Shown: positions 12,444 through 20,500 of the stretch, piece by piece
How the letters are laid out: each line of letters opens with the position of its first letter
Position numbering within the stretch: position 1 is the stretch's first letter
NCBI GenBank assembly: GCA_963576725.1
Contig: OY755242.1
Location: forward strand, 23,890,656 to 23,954,655
Source: Azorinus chamasolen
Lineage: Eukaryota; Mollusca; Bivalvia; Cardiida; Solecurtidae
DNA: 64,000 nt
Direction of reading: 5' to 3'
Notes under the pieces: model-generated
Databases searched by the model: none
What the model was told of the DNA's origin: nothing
Seen by the model: only the letters and a program-made list of their open reading frames with translations
Position numbers and translations under genes: made by a program

Positions 12444-13144
12444 CTAGTCGCAATAGTAGTAGTAGTTGTACGCCACTTATCCGTGACAACATTTGCAAAC
12501 AGATTAGATATACTCATCCGTTAGTTATTATATACTATAATGTCTGACATAGTGTTAATGACTTTGAAATATATAGAGTTTAACCCAAGTGCGTCTTAGC
12601 TGGCATTTATAACTCGGCGTTATTTGCCGCTCAGACAATAGTTTCTCAAACAATTAACCCTTTCTCTGATGAATAGTCATGTTGGAAATAATGGCGTCAT
12701 GAATATTAATAAATGTTTTTTATAATGGCATATGAACACAGGACATTTTGGCTCAGGCAGAGGCTGAATCAGATCAATATTACACTATAAGCAAACAGAG
12801 CAGACCCTGATCAGACGGCTCCTCTAGGAGCCGTCTGATCTGGGTCTACTCTGTTTGCAGATGCACCAAAATGCGCTTACGTAGAGGAAAGGGTCAAGTT
12901 TAAAAACTGATTGCAATGAAAATTTCAGCAAGCATCATTTGGACAGCCTGAGAAGGATTAAAAAAGATTATCATGATACGAATGGTTTGTTACAGGTCAT
13001 GTGATAATTAATGAGCTCACAAATGTCGTACAGGCCGACATTTCTGCCTCCAATGGAGTCATACACGCCGTGGATCACCTTATGTTCCCCGGTGACCTCC
13101 GTGACGTTCTTAATGTCGCCTACCAACAATCCCTTATTGGTTAG
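5044..13144 (+). CDS. Secreted protein with two FAS1 (fasciclin) domains, gene 2
   Basis: Six exons: 5044-5203, 7668-7876, 9050-9260, 10971-11078, 11474-11587, 12996-13144; 951 nt, 316 aa, all introns GT-AG and all phases closing (1,0,1,1,1). Residues 1-19 are a signal peptide (MAKLYSFLLSFAILGLVNC). FAS1 domain 1 spans about 20-155: H1-like FTVFAPSN 56-63, YH 90-91, H2-like NGVIQPID 145-152. Domain 2 spans about 160-300: TLFAPID 198-204, KYH 233-235, H2 NGVIHAVD 287-294. NxS/T sites (NAS 129, NMT, NVT) fit a secreted glycoprotein. FAS1 proteins act in cell adhesion and extracellular matrix; the ligand is unknown. The start at 5044 is preferred over the in-frame upstream ATG at 4966 because the signal peptide begins there and gene 3 has an identical 160-bp first coding exon. 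Introns are filled with palindromic elements. Confidence 0.9.
5615..5667. repeat. Short tandem repeat, about 17-bp unit x3
   Basis: TATCTAGTGTTTATG recurs three times with small changes in gene 2 intron 1. Confidence 0.7.
5798..6045 (+). mobile_element. T1 element, complete with TTAA ends
   Basis: 248 bp from TTAACCCTTTTCT to GGGAAACGATTAA. Hairpin carries GGTTCCTATAGGGGCG; the AATATTCGG block near the right end marks the T1 subtype also seen at 2604, 29889 and 43765. Confidence 0.75.
6250..6445 (+). mobile_element. TA-3 element, complete
   Basis: TA-CAGTAGAACCCCTCTAAT ... GCGGGGTTTTACTG-TA. Hairpin 6294-6387 is nearly perfect (one arm TGTTTAATGCAAGAC, other GTCTTGCATTAAGCTA). Confidence 0.8.
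6490..7090. mobile_element. Fragments of T1 (two) and TA-3 (one)
   Basis: T1 hairpin remnants at 6500-6565 and 7022-7090, TA-3 hairpin remnant at 6858-6945, in gene 2 intron 1. The open frame at 6590-6856 between them has no recognisable domain. Confidence 0.45.
7094..7499 (+). mobile_element. TA-4 element, interrupted by a TA-1 element
   Basis: Outer copy starts TACAGTAGAACCTTTCTTAA and ends CTTAAGACAGGCTCTACTGTA. The TA-1 copy splits its right hairpin arm at a TA. Confidence 0.7.
7202..7407 (+). mobile_element. TA-1 element nested in TA-4
   Basis: 206 bp, TA-CAGAAACACCTCTCTATA ... AGAGAGGTTGTACTG-TA. Hairpin centre ACTCCTATAGGAGCG. Confidence 0.85.
7943..7990 (+). mobile_element. Left half of a T5 hairpin
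   Basis: CTGTTTGGATACAGATGAGAC followed by GCCGAGT..., cut off just before the T2 copy that begins at 8002. Confidence 0.5.
8002..8251 (+). mobile_element. T2 element, complete (250 bp)
   Basis: TTAACCCTTCGCTTGC ... GCAAGCGAAGGGTTAA. Hairpin 8144-8213, 70 bp, centre GCTCCTGCAGGAGC. In gene 2 intron 2. Equal in length to the copy at 24241 and identical to it through the hairpin. Confidence 0.88.
8540..8715. mobile_element. T1/T5-type hairpin split by PAL-H
   Basis: GCAAACAGTGCATACCCAG ... CTCCTGCAGGAG on the left and TGATCAGAGTTCAAACTGTT on the right, with PAL-H inserted at GGGTCC. Confidence 0.55.
8605..8689. mobile_element. PAL-H palindrome
   Basis: AAGGTTATAAAACGTCTGA ... AAAGTTTTATAACCTC with GGGTCC directly repeated on both sides (8605-8610 and 8684-8689), which looks like a target duplication. 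Confidence 0.6.
8963..9036 (+). mobile_element. Half PAL-G abutting gene 2 exon 3
   Basis: Right half only, ending TTTATAAGCATGGACCC. Exon 3 begins 14 bases later, so the branch-point region must lie inside it. Confidence 0.65.
9331..9380. repeat. Tandem GAGACAGGTT repeat
   Basis: About four copies of a 10-13-bp unit in gene 2 intron 3. Confidence 0.6.
9519..9613 (+). repeat. 33-bp tandem repeat x3 derived from a T5 hairpin
   Basis: The unit AACGTCGAGTTACATGCACT... ends CATCTTGGCCC. It is preceded by a T5 left arm (AAACATCTTAGATCCGATGA), and the unit corresponds to the T5 loop plus right-arm start. Confidence 0.7.
9634..9782. mobile_element. PAL-G palindrome
   Basis: CCATGCTTATAAAACTTTTA ... 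TTTTATAAGCATGGACCC; the left arm lost an internal piece and the right arm has a duplicated AATCTGAC-AATC block. Confidence 0.7.
9789..10020 (+). mobile_element. T1 element
   Basis: ACCCTTTACTCCATAAA ... GGGTAAAGGGATAA; hairpin GGTTCCTTTAGGAGCC. In gene 2 intron 3. Confidence 0.65.
10154..10336. mobile_element. Degraded TA-group element
   Basis: CTGTAAAACCTATTATAAGC at the left and GTTATAGAAACTTTGTACT at the right; hairpin poorly preserved. Confidence 0.5.
10557..10790 (+). mobile_element. T3 element
   Basis: Left end TTAACCCATTACCTCATAGG intact, right end worn (GGGAATTGGTTGTT). Palindrome 10667-10734 with two mispairs. Confidence 0.75.
10838..10958 (+). mobile_element. TA-3 right half abutting gene 2 exon 4
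   Basis: Ends GGCCGCGTTAGAGTTGTTCTG, a TA-3 terminus that runs directly into the pyrimidine tract TTGTTTCTATCCAG of exon 4. Confidence 0.6.
11280..11395 (+). mobile_element. T5b element
   Basis: Hairpin 11309-11373 (CAAACAGCTTGGACCCTGAT ... CCGGATCCAGACTGTTTG) preceded by GAGAAACTATTGATCAAGTG, the T5b left flank. Gene 2 intron 4. Confidence 0.65.
11994..12290 (-). repeat. Dispersed repeat J, copy 1
   Basis: Matches the inverse of 25546-25800: AAGTGTGAGGTTGGGCGCC, CCCCACCCCC, AGTGACTTTTGTCACTG, TCTTCCCCCTATTG, ending TGCATGACTCATA. Gene 2 intron 5. Class unknown. Confidence 0.7.
12327..12450. repeat. (ATT)n and (TAG)n microsatellites
   Basis: Interrupted ATT run, then about 15 TAG units near 12398-12443. 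Gives a false Ser-rich open frame. Confidence 0.95.
12654..12897 (+). mobile_element. T1 element, complete, very well preserved hairpin
   Basis: 244 bp, TTAACCCTTTCTCTGATGAA ... GGAAAGGGTCAA. Hairpin 12791-12858 (68 bp) has only two mispairs, one being the family T-T. It interrupts a T5b fragment (CAGACAATAGTTTCTCAAAC) on its left and ends about 100 bp before gene 2 exon 6. Confidence 0.8.
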
Positions 13145-13315
13145 ACGCCAGGCCCAATGTTATGAAAGTCCTAAGTCCATTCTCATCTATATGATTGTCC
13201 AGATGTGGAGGTTGCTCAAAATACCAATCATATGCTGAAGAATGAACCAGCGGGATCTGGTTTGCGTACGAAAACGGATTTTGTTTAAATAAGTTTAAGT
13301 GTATGTTACATACTG

Positions 13316-13321
13316 AATAAA
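13316..13321 (+). terminator. Poly(A) signal AATAAA, gene 2
   Basis: First canonical AATAAA after the gene 2 stop, 172 nt downstream, in sequence not occupied by a recognised mobile element. Confidence 0.5.
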
Positions 13322-13559
13322 CTGTTAGAATATACGTGTGTTTCTCCATTATCTTCGATAGACAATATGTTCGATTTTTCCCAATATAGCTGACATTCTA
13401 CTGCTTTAAAAAATTCAAAATTCGCGATTGATATTCCGTAAATTGTCTGAGAAACGTAATTTACCCCTGTCCATTTCACCGTATTGAACATAAATGTACA
13501 TGTACCGTGGATCGCCCCTAATGTGACCATATATACTAAACAGACACGGGACTCTATTA

Positions 13560-13697
13560 GATTAGGTCGCTGCTTAGTATTTCAGAAATCCCCAAAGGAC
13601 CTTTCTGCGTAACTTGCACCCTGCATTAAGCTACTACCCGTTTGATAACAGATTTTCTCTCGTGTAGATATTCATTGAAGACATGTTTTACTGTATG
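13560..13697. mobile_element. TA-group right half
   Basis: CCTGCATTAAGCTACTACCC ... GACATGTTTTACTGTA downstream of gene 2. Confidence 0.5.
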
Positions 13698-14098
13698 TGT
13701 AAGTGATAAAGTAACCTCTAGAAAAGTATCGATGATTATTGTAAACTCTGTATTAGGAAAACATAAAGGATAACAAACACTTGTCTAGTTACTAACAGTA
13801 CATTGTATTATACATTTTACCGGGAAATGCATAACGAATGTGGCATGTGGCTCAAGTAAAATTTGAGATAAATATTGAGAACTCTTACATATACAGATGT
13901 TTTCCACAAACAGTTAATGCAAATTTCCGTGTTTCGAATTGCCATTTGAAATAATCAAAGAATTCTCATATATTCTCAAATAATTCTCACAATAGGTCTG
14001 TAACCAGCTACTGTCCTGTCTTCAAAATTTGCGATTTGTTCCCATTCAAATATGTTCATAGATTTTGTGCAATGTGAATATTTTTGCACCATTCGCCT
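13698..14098. other. No recognisable feature
   Basis: AT-rich spacer between the convergent FAS1 genes. Confidence 0.5.
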
Positions 14099-14250
14099 TA
14101 ATCCTTTACTCCATAAAAACGCCTTTCTACACCTTTACAAACAGAGTGGACCAAGATCAGGGGGATCCTATAGCAGTCGGCTCATCGGGGTCGTCTCTGC
14201 TTGTTTAGGGAATAATATAGAATTGATTCTACAGGTTCTGCTTAGGAAAA
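14099..14250 (+). mobile_element. T1 element, right end lost
   Basis: TTAATCCTTTACTCCATAAA start; hairpin decayed (CAGGGGGATCCTATAGCAG); stops where the T4 copy begins. Confidence 0.55.
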
Positions 14251-14261
14251 CATAGCATATT

Positions 14262-14511
14262 TTAACTCTCTCGGCGCCAAATTTAAAAGTGTCGTCTGCA
14301 ATAATAATTTCATATTAAATATAATTCTAAACTAAATAATAAAGGTATATTAGTGAAACATTTATTTTTAAAAACTTGTATGCTTGGGCTAAAACAATAC
14401 AGAAAACAGTGAAGTCCCAGGCCAGATGCCGCCTTGAAAAGGCGGCATCTGACCTGGGACTGCACTGTTTTCAATGGTGCCAACAGGCGACATTGGCGCC
14501 GAAAGAGTTAA
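14262..14511 (+). mobile_element. T4 element, complete
   Basis: TTAACTCTCTCGGCGCCAAA ... TTGGCGCCGAAAGAGTTAA, 250 bp. Hairpin 14402-14472 (71 bp) centre CCGCCTTGAAAAGGCGG. Confidence 0.8.
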
Positions 14512-14907
14512 TACGAGGGTTGTCATGTTACAATCAGACGTTTTCGCGCCTTTCTGATGTCAACGGAATTGAGAGAAATCATGTTTGCTTCATTAGAATA
14601 ATGCTAAAGAAAATAATAATTTCGAGCTGCTCCGGGTCCCTATTACTGCGTTGCTACGGTAACCTTTATATTAGGTAAAAAGACCACGTTTCATTTCTTT
14701 CTTTGGAATTATTTTAAAAACAAGGTGAGGTACTTACATACCAAATTTCAAATTGATCAAACAAAGCTAACTAGAGATATAACAAAATTCTACGAACTTT
14801 CCGAACAACCCTCGTATGCCTTTGTAAAATTCATGATGTCATCAATTCTTTCATGCATATTCACTGAGCAAAGGGTTACAACGCTGCATATAGAGGATCT
14901 GTTGCGA

Positions 14908-15026
14908 GTTGTCTTTTAAGATCACATGTTCCTAAACGAGCCTTAGAAAACGGTATTAAGTGAGCCATTGGCGAGCTAAATAACATTTTTTTGTGAGTTT
15001 AGGAACATGTGATCTTAAAAGACAAC
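14908..15026. repeat. Perfect 30-bp inverted repeat
   Basis: Arms 14908-14937 and 14997-15026 are exact inverses (arm begins GTTGTCTTTTAAGATCACAT), spacer 59 nt. No TTAA or TA terminal pattern links it to the other families. Confidence 0.85.
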
Positions 15027-15122
15027 GAGCATCAGATTCTTTTTCTCATACAACCAAACAGTGTAGATCTAGATTTATTTTCTCCCTTTTAATGACATGT
15101 AGATATCGGTGTTCCCCCAGTT

Positions 15123-15149
15123 TGACGTCATATATGACGTATGACGTCA
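15123..15149. promoter_or_regulatory. Paired TGACGTCA (CRE/ATF-type) palindromes
   Basis: Two perfect TGACGTCA octamers at 15123-15130 and 15142-15149 with a third TGACGT half-site between them, in the gap between the convergent FAS1 genes. The octamer is the known CREB/ATF site; function here is inference because no promoter is evident nearby. Confidence 0.35.
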
Positions 15150-15337
15150 TATATTTTCTAAAGTGATATTACACGTGTTACTGATAAGAGAATCTTAACC
15201 CGTTATTCTAACCCGGAGATAAGGGAAGTTATGTGAGAAATATTTGTAATAATTTACATGTAGTTAAATTATATTGACATTAAAGTATATGACAAACAGA
15301 CAAGAATGCAATATTGGTTGAATTCTGTGTTTATCAA

Positions 15338-15590
15338 CCGTTTCCCTGTTGAACATTCATGTAAAAACAATGACATCATGTATATTAATGAGCCGAACTA
15401 CTTCTAAGCATTATTAACACATGATTTTTGACTATGGCAATGATTGTAGAATTATATTTATATCATTTCTTAAGCATCAGAGCAGACCCTGATCAGACGG
15501 AACCTATAGAAGCCGTCTGATTGGGGTCAACTCTGTTCGCAAATGCAATCAATAATATAATGCGTTTATATGATGAAGGGAATTTTAGAA
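15338..15590 (-). mobile_element. T1 element
   Basis: AACCGTTTCCCTGTTGAACA start, hairpin 15474-15541, right side GCGTTTATATGATGAAGGGA. Lies just beyond the paired TGACGTCA sites. Confidence 0.65.
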
Positions 15591-15810
15591 ACATTTGCAA
15601 CTAATTAGGCTGACTCATTCGATGCATACATCAAACTGCATGAAGATGGGGTTTACTCTAACTATACAGACATATATATATATGATACAATGTGCCTATG
15701 TGAATGTACGAAAGGTGGCCCATTAATTCCTTTGTTGTGTATATATTATGCTCAGCGTGGATAATTAAGTTCATTAGTCAATATAGGCAAACCGACCGCA
15801 TATTTTGAAT

Positions 15811-15989
15811 TACAACAGAACCTATCTTAAGCGGCCATCAACAAGTGAGTGCAGGCGATAGATTAATGCAGGTCAAAAGTAATGTAAAAAGTTCATATAG
15901 CATTACTTTTGCCCTGCATTAAACATCCACATGTTTTAAAACTTCTATATTCAATGAATAACTGACCGCTTGGGACAGGTTGTATTGTA
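15811..15989 (+). mobile_element. TA-4 element with shortened hairpin
   Basis: TACAACAGAACCTATCTTAA ... GGGACAGGTTGTATTGTA. The palindrome centre is deleted (AAAAGTTCATATAGCATTAC). Confidence 0.65.
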
Positions 15990-16206
15990 CTGCATATTCA
16001 AAGTATTTATTTGCAAAAGCACCTTTGAATTTGCTTATCATTCCGAAGTGTATCATTACTGCGAAACCTCTCCGAACAAAGGACGTCTGTTTGTGTCATA
16101 ATTTGAATAACGGCATGATTGTAATAAACTAGACATATACGTAATCGAAAAGGCATATGTGTAACACTTTAAAGGGAGTTTCGATTGAAATGAAACAATT
16201 ACGCTC

Positions 16207-16300
16207 ACCACAAATATATCATCATCAACAGCAGCAGCATCAGCATCATTATTATCTTTATTATTATTATTCCACATCATCAGCATCATACTCATCCTCA
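16207..16300. repeat. CAT/CAG/ATT microsatellite
   Basis: Imperfect trinucleotide runs immediately left of a T5 copy. Confidence 0.85.
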
Positions 16301-16309
16301 ACAATAACG

Positions 16310-16520
16310 TTAACCCTTTCGCTGCCAGACACTGTCGTCTGCTAACTTTGTCGTCTGCAACAAATTTTCATTTTTTTTATTTTCTTATTTTCTTCTAAAC
16401 ATAGTAACAGCAACAAACTGTTTGGATCCTGATGAGAAGCCGAGTTACTCGGCGTCTCATCTGGATCCAAGCTGTTTGCACATATAATCACAGATCCGGC
16501 ATTGGCAGCGAAAGGGTTAA
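16310..16520 (+). mobile_element. T5 element, complete (211 bp)
   Basis: TTAACCCTTTCGCTGCCAGA ... TTGGCAGCGAAAGGGTTAA. Hairpin 16414-16478 with the T-T mismatch flanking GATGAGA. Confidence 0.85.
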
Positions 16521-16839
16521 TCAGTATTATCATTACCGTCTTCATTAATGACATTTGTCAACAGTAACAACCAACATCAACAATACAGTAACAACATCAT
16601 CTTCTTTATTATCATCGTGATATACAGCAAAGCAGTAGCAGCAGCAATAGTCTATATGAGGATATTTATTTTGCTTTGACTCGAACGTGCGAACATATTT
16701 CCCTAAGAGCTACATTATGCATCCATTTTGTACGTTTGCCGACCAACGACGCATTATAAAAAAACTAACGTTTTGTTTACAAACACCTAATGATATAAGA
16801 ATACACCCTCAATGATAATTAATATATACATTCCAAATA

Positions 16840-17046
16840 TACAGTAAAACCTCTCTATAACGACCATATAATTGTGTTAATTAGTTGGTACCAAGGGCAG
16901 GTGGCTGCTTAAAGCAATGTGAAAGTAAAACAGAACGCTCCTGCAGGAGCGTTCTGTTTTATTTTCACCTTGCTTTAAGCAGCCACCTGCCTTTAACACT
17001 AAATACTTGATGTCCTTTAGTGGCCGTTATAGAGATGTTTACTGTA
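16840..17046 (+). mobile_element. TA-1 element, complete (207 bp)
   Basis: TA-CAGTAAAACCTCTCTATA ... ATAGAGATGTTTACTG-TA; hairpin 16897-16990 centre GCTCCTGCAGGAGC. Confidence 0.88.
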
Positions 17047-17097
17047 TAGACCGACTAGTATCATTTATCCCGCTATCTGTGACCTGACTAACATTTG

Positions 17098-17310
17098 CAA
17101 ACATTTTAACATTTTAGATAAGATATAGATGAGACCCTTCATCAGGATCCAAGTTGTTTGAGACTCGGTCAGAAGTCTCTATAACCCTGTAACCCACAAC
17201 CCCCACTCCCACCCCTCCATAAATACGCATTTCTGCGCTTTTGCAAACAGAGTAGCGCCATACCCATAGGAGCCGTTTGATCAGGGTCTGCTCTGATTGC
17301 TTATGAAATT
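17098..17310. mobile_element. T5b fragment followed by T1 fragment
   Basis: T5b right arm (ATCAGGATCCAAGTTGTTTG) at about 17140-17165, then T1 17213-17310 with a hairpin arm deletion (GCGCCATACCCATAGGAGCC). Confidence 0.5.
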
Positions 17311-17543
17311 ATATAGCTTAGATTGATCGAATCCAAACAAGTTAATATTACCACTAATCCAGTGTGATAAGAGCTATTACATCATCAGTGGTAAAATCGG
17401 AAATGATCATCTTTGTCTGTTTAGTACTTATTAGATGGGCAGCGAGGGAAAATGAGGCCCTTTCATCATGGACATATATCCCTGAATATTAAAAAGCGTT
17501 GTGAAGGAAACATTAAATATTTTAAGAAATATGCAATTCTAGT

Positions 17544-17549
17544 TTTATT
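17544..17549 (-). terminator. Poly(A) signal AATAAA, gene 3
   Basis: TTTATT on the plus strand is AATAAA on the gene 3 strand, about 48 nt past the stop codon, a usual spacing for a short 3' UTR. Confidence 0.55.
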
Positions 17550-17596
17550 TGTTTCGAACAAGAACAACACACTCAACAAAACTATTGCAGATAGCT

Positions 17597-20500
17597 TTAT
17601 CCAATAATCGGCTTGAGAATCTCCGGGGTTAGCACTTTAGAGATCACGTGAACGACGCCATTTTCTGCCTCAATATCGTTCAGCAATACCGTGGCGATGT
17701 TGTCCAATATGACAGAACCATCTAAAATGAAAATGCAACAATTAGACAAATACAAAAGCTTAAAGTTATATATTTATGTGAATAAATGTCCACGTTCAGG
17801 GTTTTTTCAAACGGGTAGACATGAGGTTTTATAAAGTTTGCTCAGAATCTGACCAATCTGGGTCCATGCTTATAAAGATTTTAGTTGAGACTGAGTTTCG
17901 TTTTCAAGCTTTTGATTGGTCAGATTTGAGTTCTCAAGCTTTTGATTGGTCAGATTTGAGCCAAAGGCTCAAATCTGACCAATCAAAAACTTGAGAACGA
18001 TCTCAGACTCAACTAGAAGTTTTATAAGCATGGACCCAGATACTTGAGAAAGATCTCAGACTCAGACTCAGACACAGAAGTGTTATAACCTTGGGCCCAG
18101 GTCGATCATAGCTTAACACGGAACAATTGTAAATATATACAATCGTAATTAAAACAATTTAGAATTGATCGACTATACTCTTTAGTCTTAAATTCATGGC
18201 AGAAGTTGCAAAAGCAGGTCTATATTAGTCCATGTTCAAAAATGACACACGCTGCTCAGACAGCTTCTACAGAAATTGTCTGATCTGGGTGTATTCTGTT
18301 TGCAAAGGTGTAAACATTGTGACACTATCATGAACATGGTTATGGGGACAGCAGCGTCTTTATGAGTTTACCTGCTGCCTTGGTGACGGTAATGCTGTGG
18401 TTGGGCAGGGTAGTTCTCACGTGGTGATGTTTAGCCAAGGTATAAGAGTGCATGGTGCCAGAGTGGACATGGTACTCTACTAACACTAAAATCAGACAAA
18501 AACCATGTGTGACTGAATATGTACCTTTTTCTACTGAAAGGTAAACAAATTAGGGATCTTTCTTGATAACATTCTAATACAGTAGAGTCCGTAGAATCCG
18601 GCCGAAGTGATCACCGTAAAACCTTTCTATAACGACCACTAAATTGTGTTAATTAGTTGTTATTGAGGGCAGGTGGTTGCTTAAAGCAAGATGAACGTAG
18701 AGCAGAACGCTCCTATAGGAGTGTTCTGCTTTACGTACACCTTGCTTTAAGCATCCACCTGACTTTAACACAAACTACTTTATGTAATTTAGTGGTCTTT
18801 ACTGAGAGGTTTTATTGTATGTCAAAACAGGTGCTGGCTTTGTGTAAGTGAAAGTGATACAGAAAGTTCCTATACGGGTTTTCTGTATCATTTCTGTCCT
18901 CCATTAAGCTACCATCCGTTTTAACACTTCTATATGTTCTTTATCAATTTTAAGGGAATTCTTAGCACAGAGTTCTGTTCCAATTGCTTACAATTAAATT
19001 ATGAAGATTCTGTTTTGTATAAGACATTATCGTTTACATGTTCCAGGGGCGGCGCAATTGTTTTAGTAATATTTTAGATCTATATACAGTAAAACCCCTC
19101 TATAACGACCACTAAATTGTGTTAATTAGTTGGTATTTAGAGCAGGTGGCTGCTTAAAGCAATGTAAAGCTCCTATAGGAGCGTTCTGTTTTTTATTTTC
19201 ACCTTGTTTTAAGCTGCCATCTGCCTTTAACACAGCTCTTTTTCAACACATTACAAACACACTAATTATTTATGTCATCAAACATAAAAATATACGCCCC
19301 TCCCCACTCCAAAAAAACCCACCTTGTACCACCCCCCCCCCCCCCCTCCATCTGAAATCCGAGATCCGCACCTGTGTTCTTACACACCGGGCATTGATTT
19401 GAAACGATATGTTCTGTGTGTTGCATAAATGTTAAGAATAAACTACGGTATACTATCTTCAATATCATGTGGTTATTATCAAATTGCATAAATAAAACTA
19501 CAAGCACATGATTTATAGGCAATAGTTCTATATCATACTTCTCAGATAGGTGTAATCCTTCGTAAGCTTGTCAAAAGTCGACTGTGGAATTTCATCGATT
19601 GCGTCATTTGAAGGTGCGAATAGAGTGTATCTGTTCAAACCGACTGAAAGAAACAAAACCACATTTGATTATGCGTCTAGTCTTTAATCAGTAAATCCAT
19701 GAATATTCATATCAACTAATATATATTAATGAACGCATATTTTATACCTGCATATGAAGAAGGGAATGTTTGGTCATGGACTTCATAATCAAAAATAGCA
19801 GACCCTGTTTAAAATGCTTTCAAAGTTTATATATATGACGTACACTGTTCATTGAATATACATTTGTTCAGGGGATTTTTTATGTAAGCGGCTGCTTAAT
19901 GCAGAACGAAGGCCGCTCATGGTATTTTCTGTATTTATTTTTGTCTGGATTTAAACCATATGTATCATCTGTCTGAACCCTTTTCCTGTCATAAAACATG
20001 TTTGCACACAATACTCTGATCTAGTGCAAGCTGGACATACAGTAAAACCTCTTTATAACGGCAACTAAATTACAGTAAAACCTATTTATAACGGCAACTA
20101 AATTACAGTAAAACCTCTCTTTAACGGCAACTAAATTACAGTAAAACCTCTTTATAACGGCAACTAAATTACATCAAGTATTTTTGTCAAAGTCAGGTTG
20201 CTGCTTAAAGCAAGGTGAAAGTAAAACAGAACGTTCCCATAGGAGCGTTCTGTTTTACTTTCACCTTGCTTTAAGCAACCACCTGCCCTAATTACCAACT
20301 TATTAACACAGTTTAGTGGCCGTTATAGAGATGTTTTACTGTACTACCGCTTCCTTCAAACGTTTGAGAAATTATTGAAAGATTGCTAACCAACCTGACG
20401 AGACGTCACGTATATGTTTCTGTCCCTCGTCTAGATTAAGGCTTTTTTTTTAAATGCCAGTCAATCCATTATTTATTGTGCTTACTATTAATCTTCTCTA

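Noticed and set aside
12344..12547. Poly-serine open frame
   Set aside because: Caused by the TAG/AGT microsatellite inside gene 2 intron 5.
495..13144. Genes 1 and 2 as a single four-domain gene
   Set aside because: A signal peptide starts at 5044, gene 1 has a Gly-stop end like its paralogues, and no linking exon was found. A GTTAAG donor at the gene 1 stop keeps the alternative weakly open.
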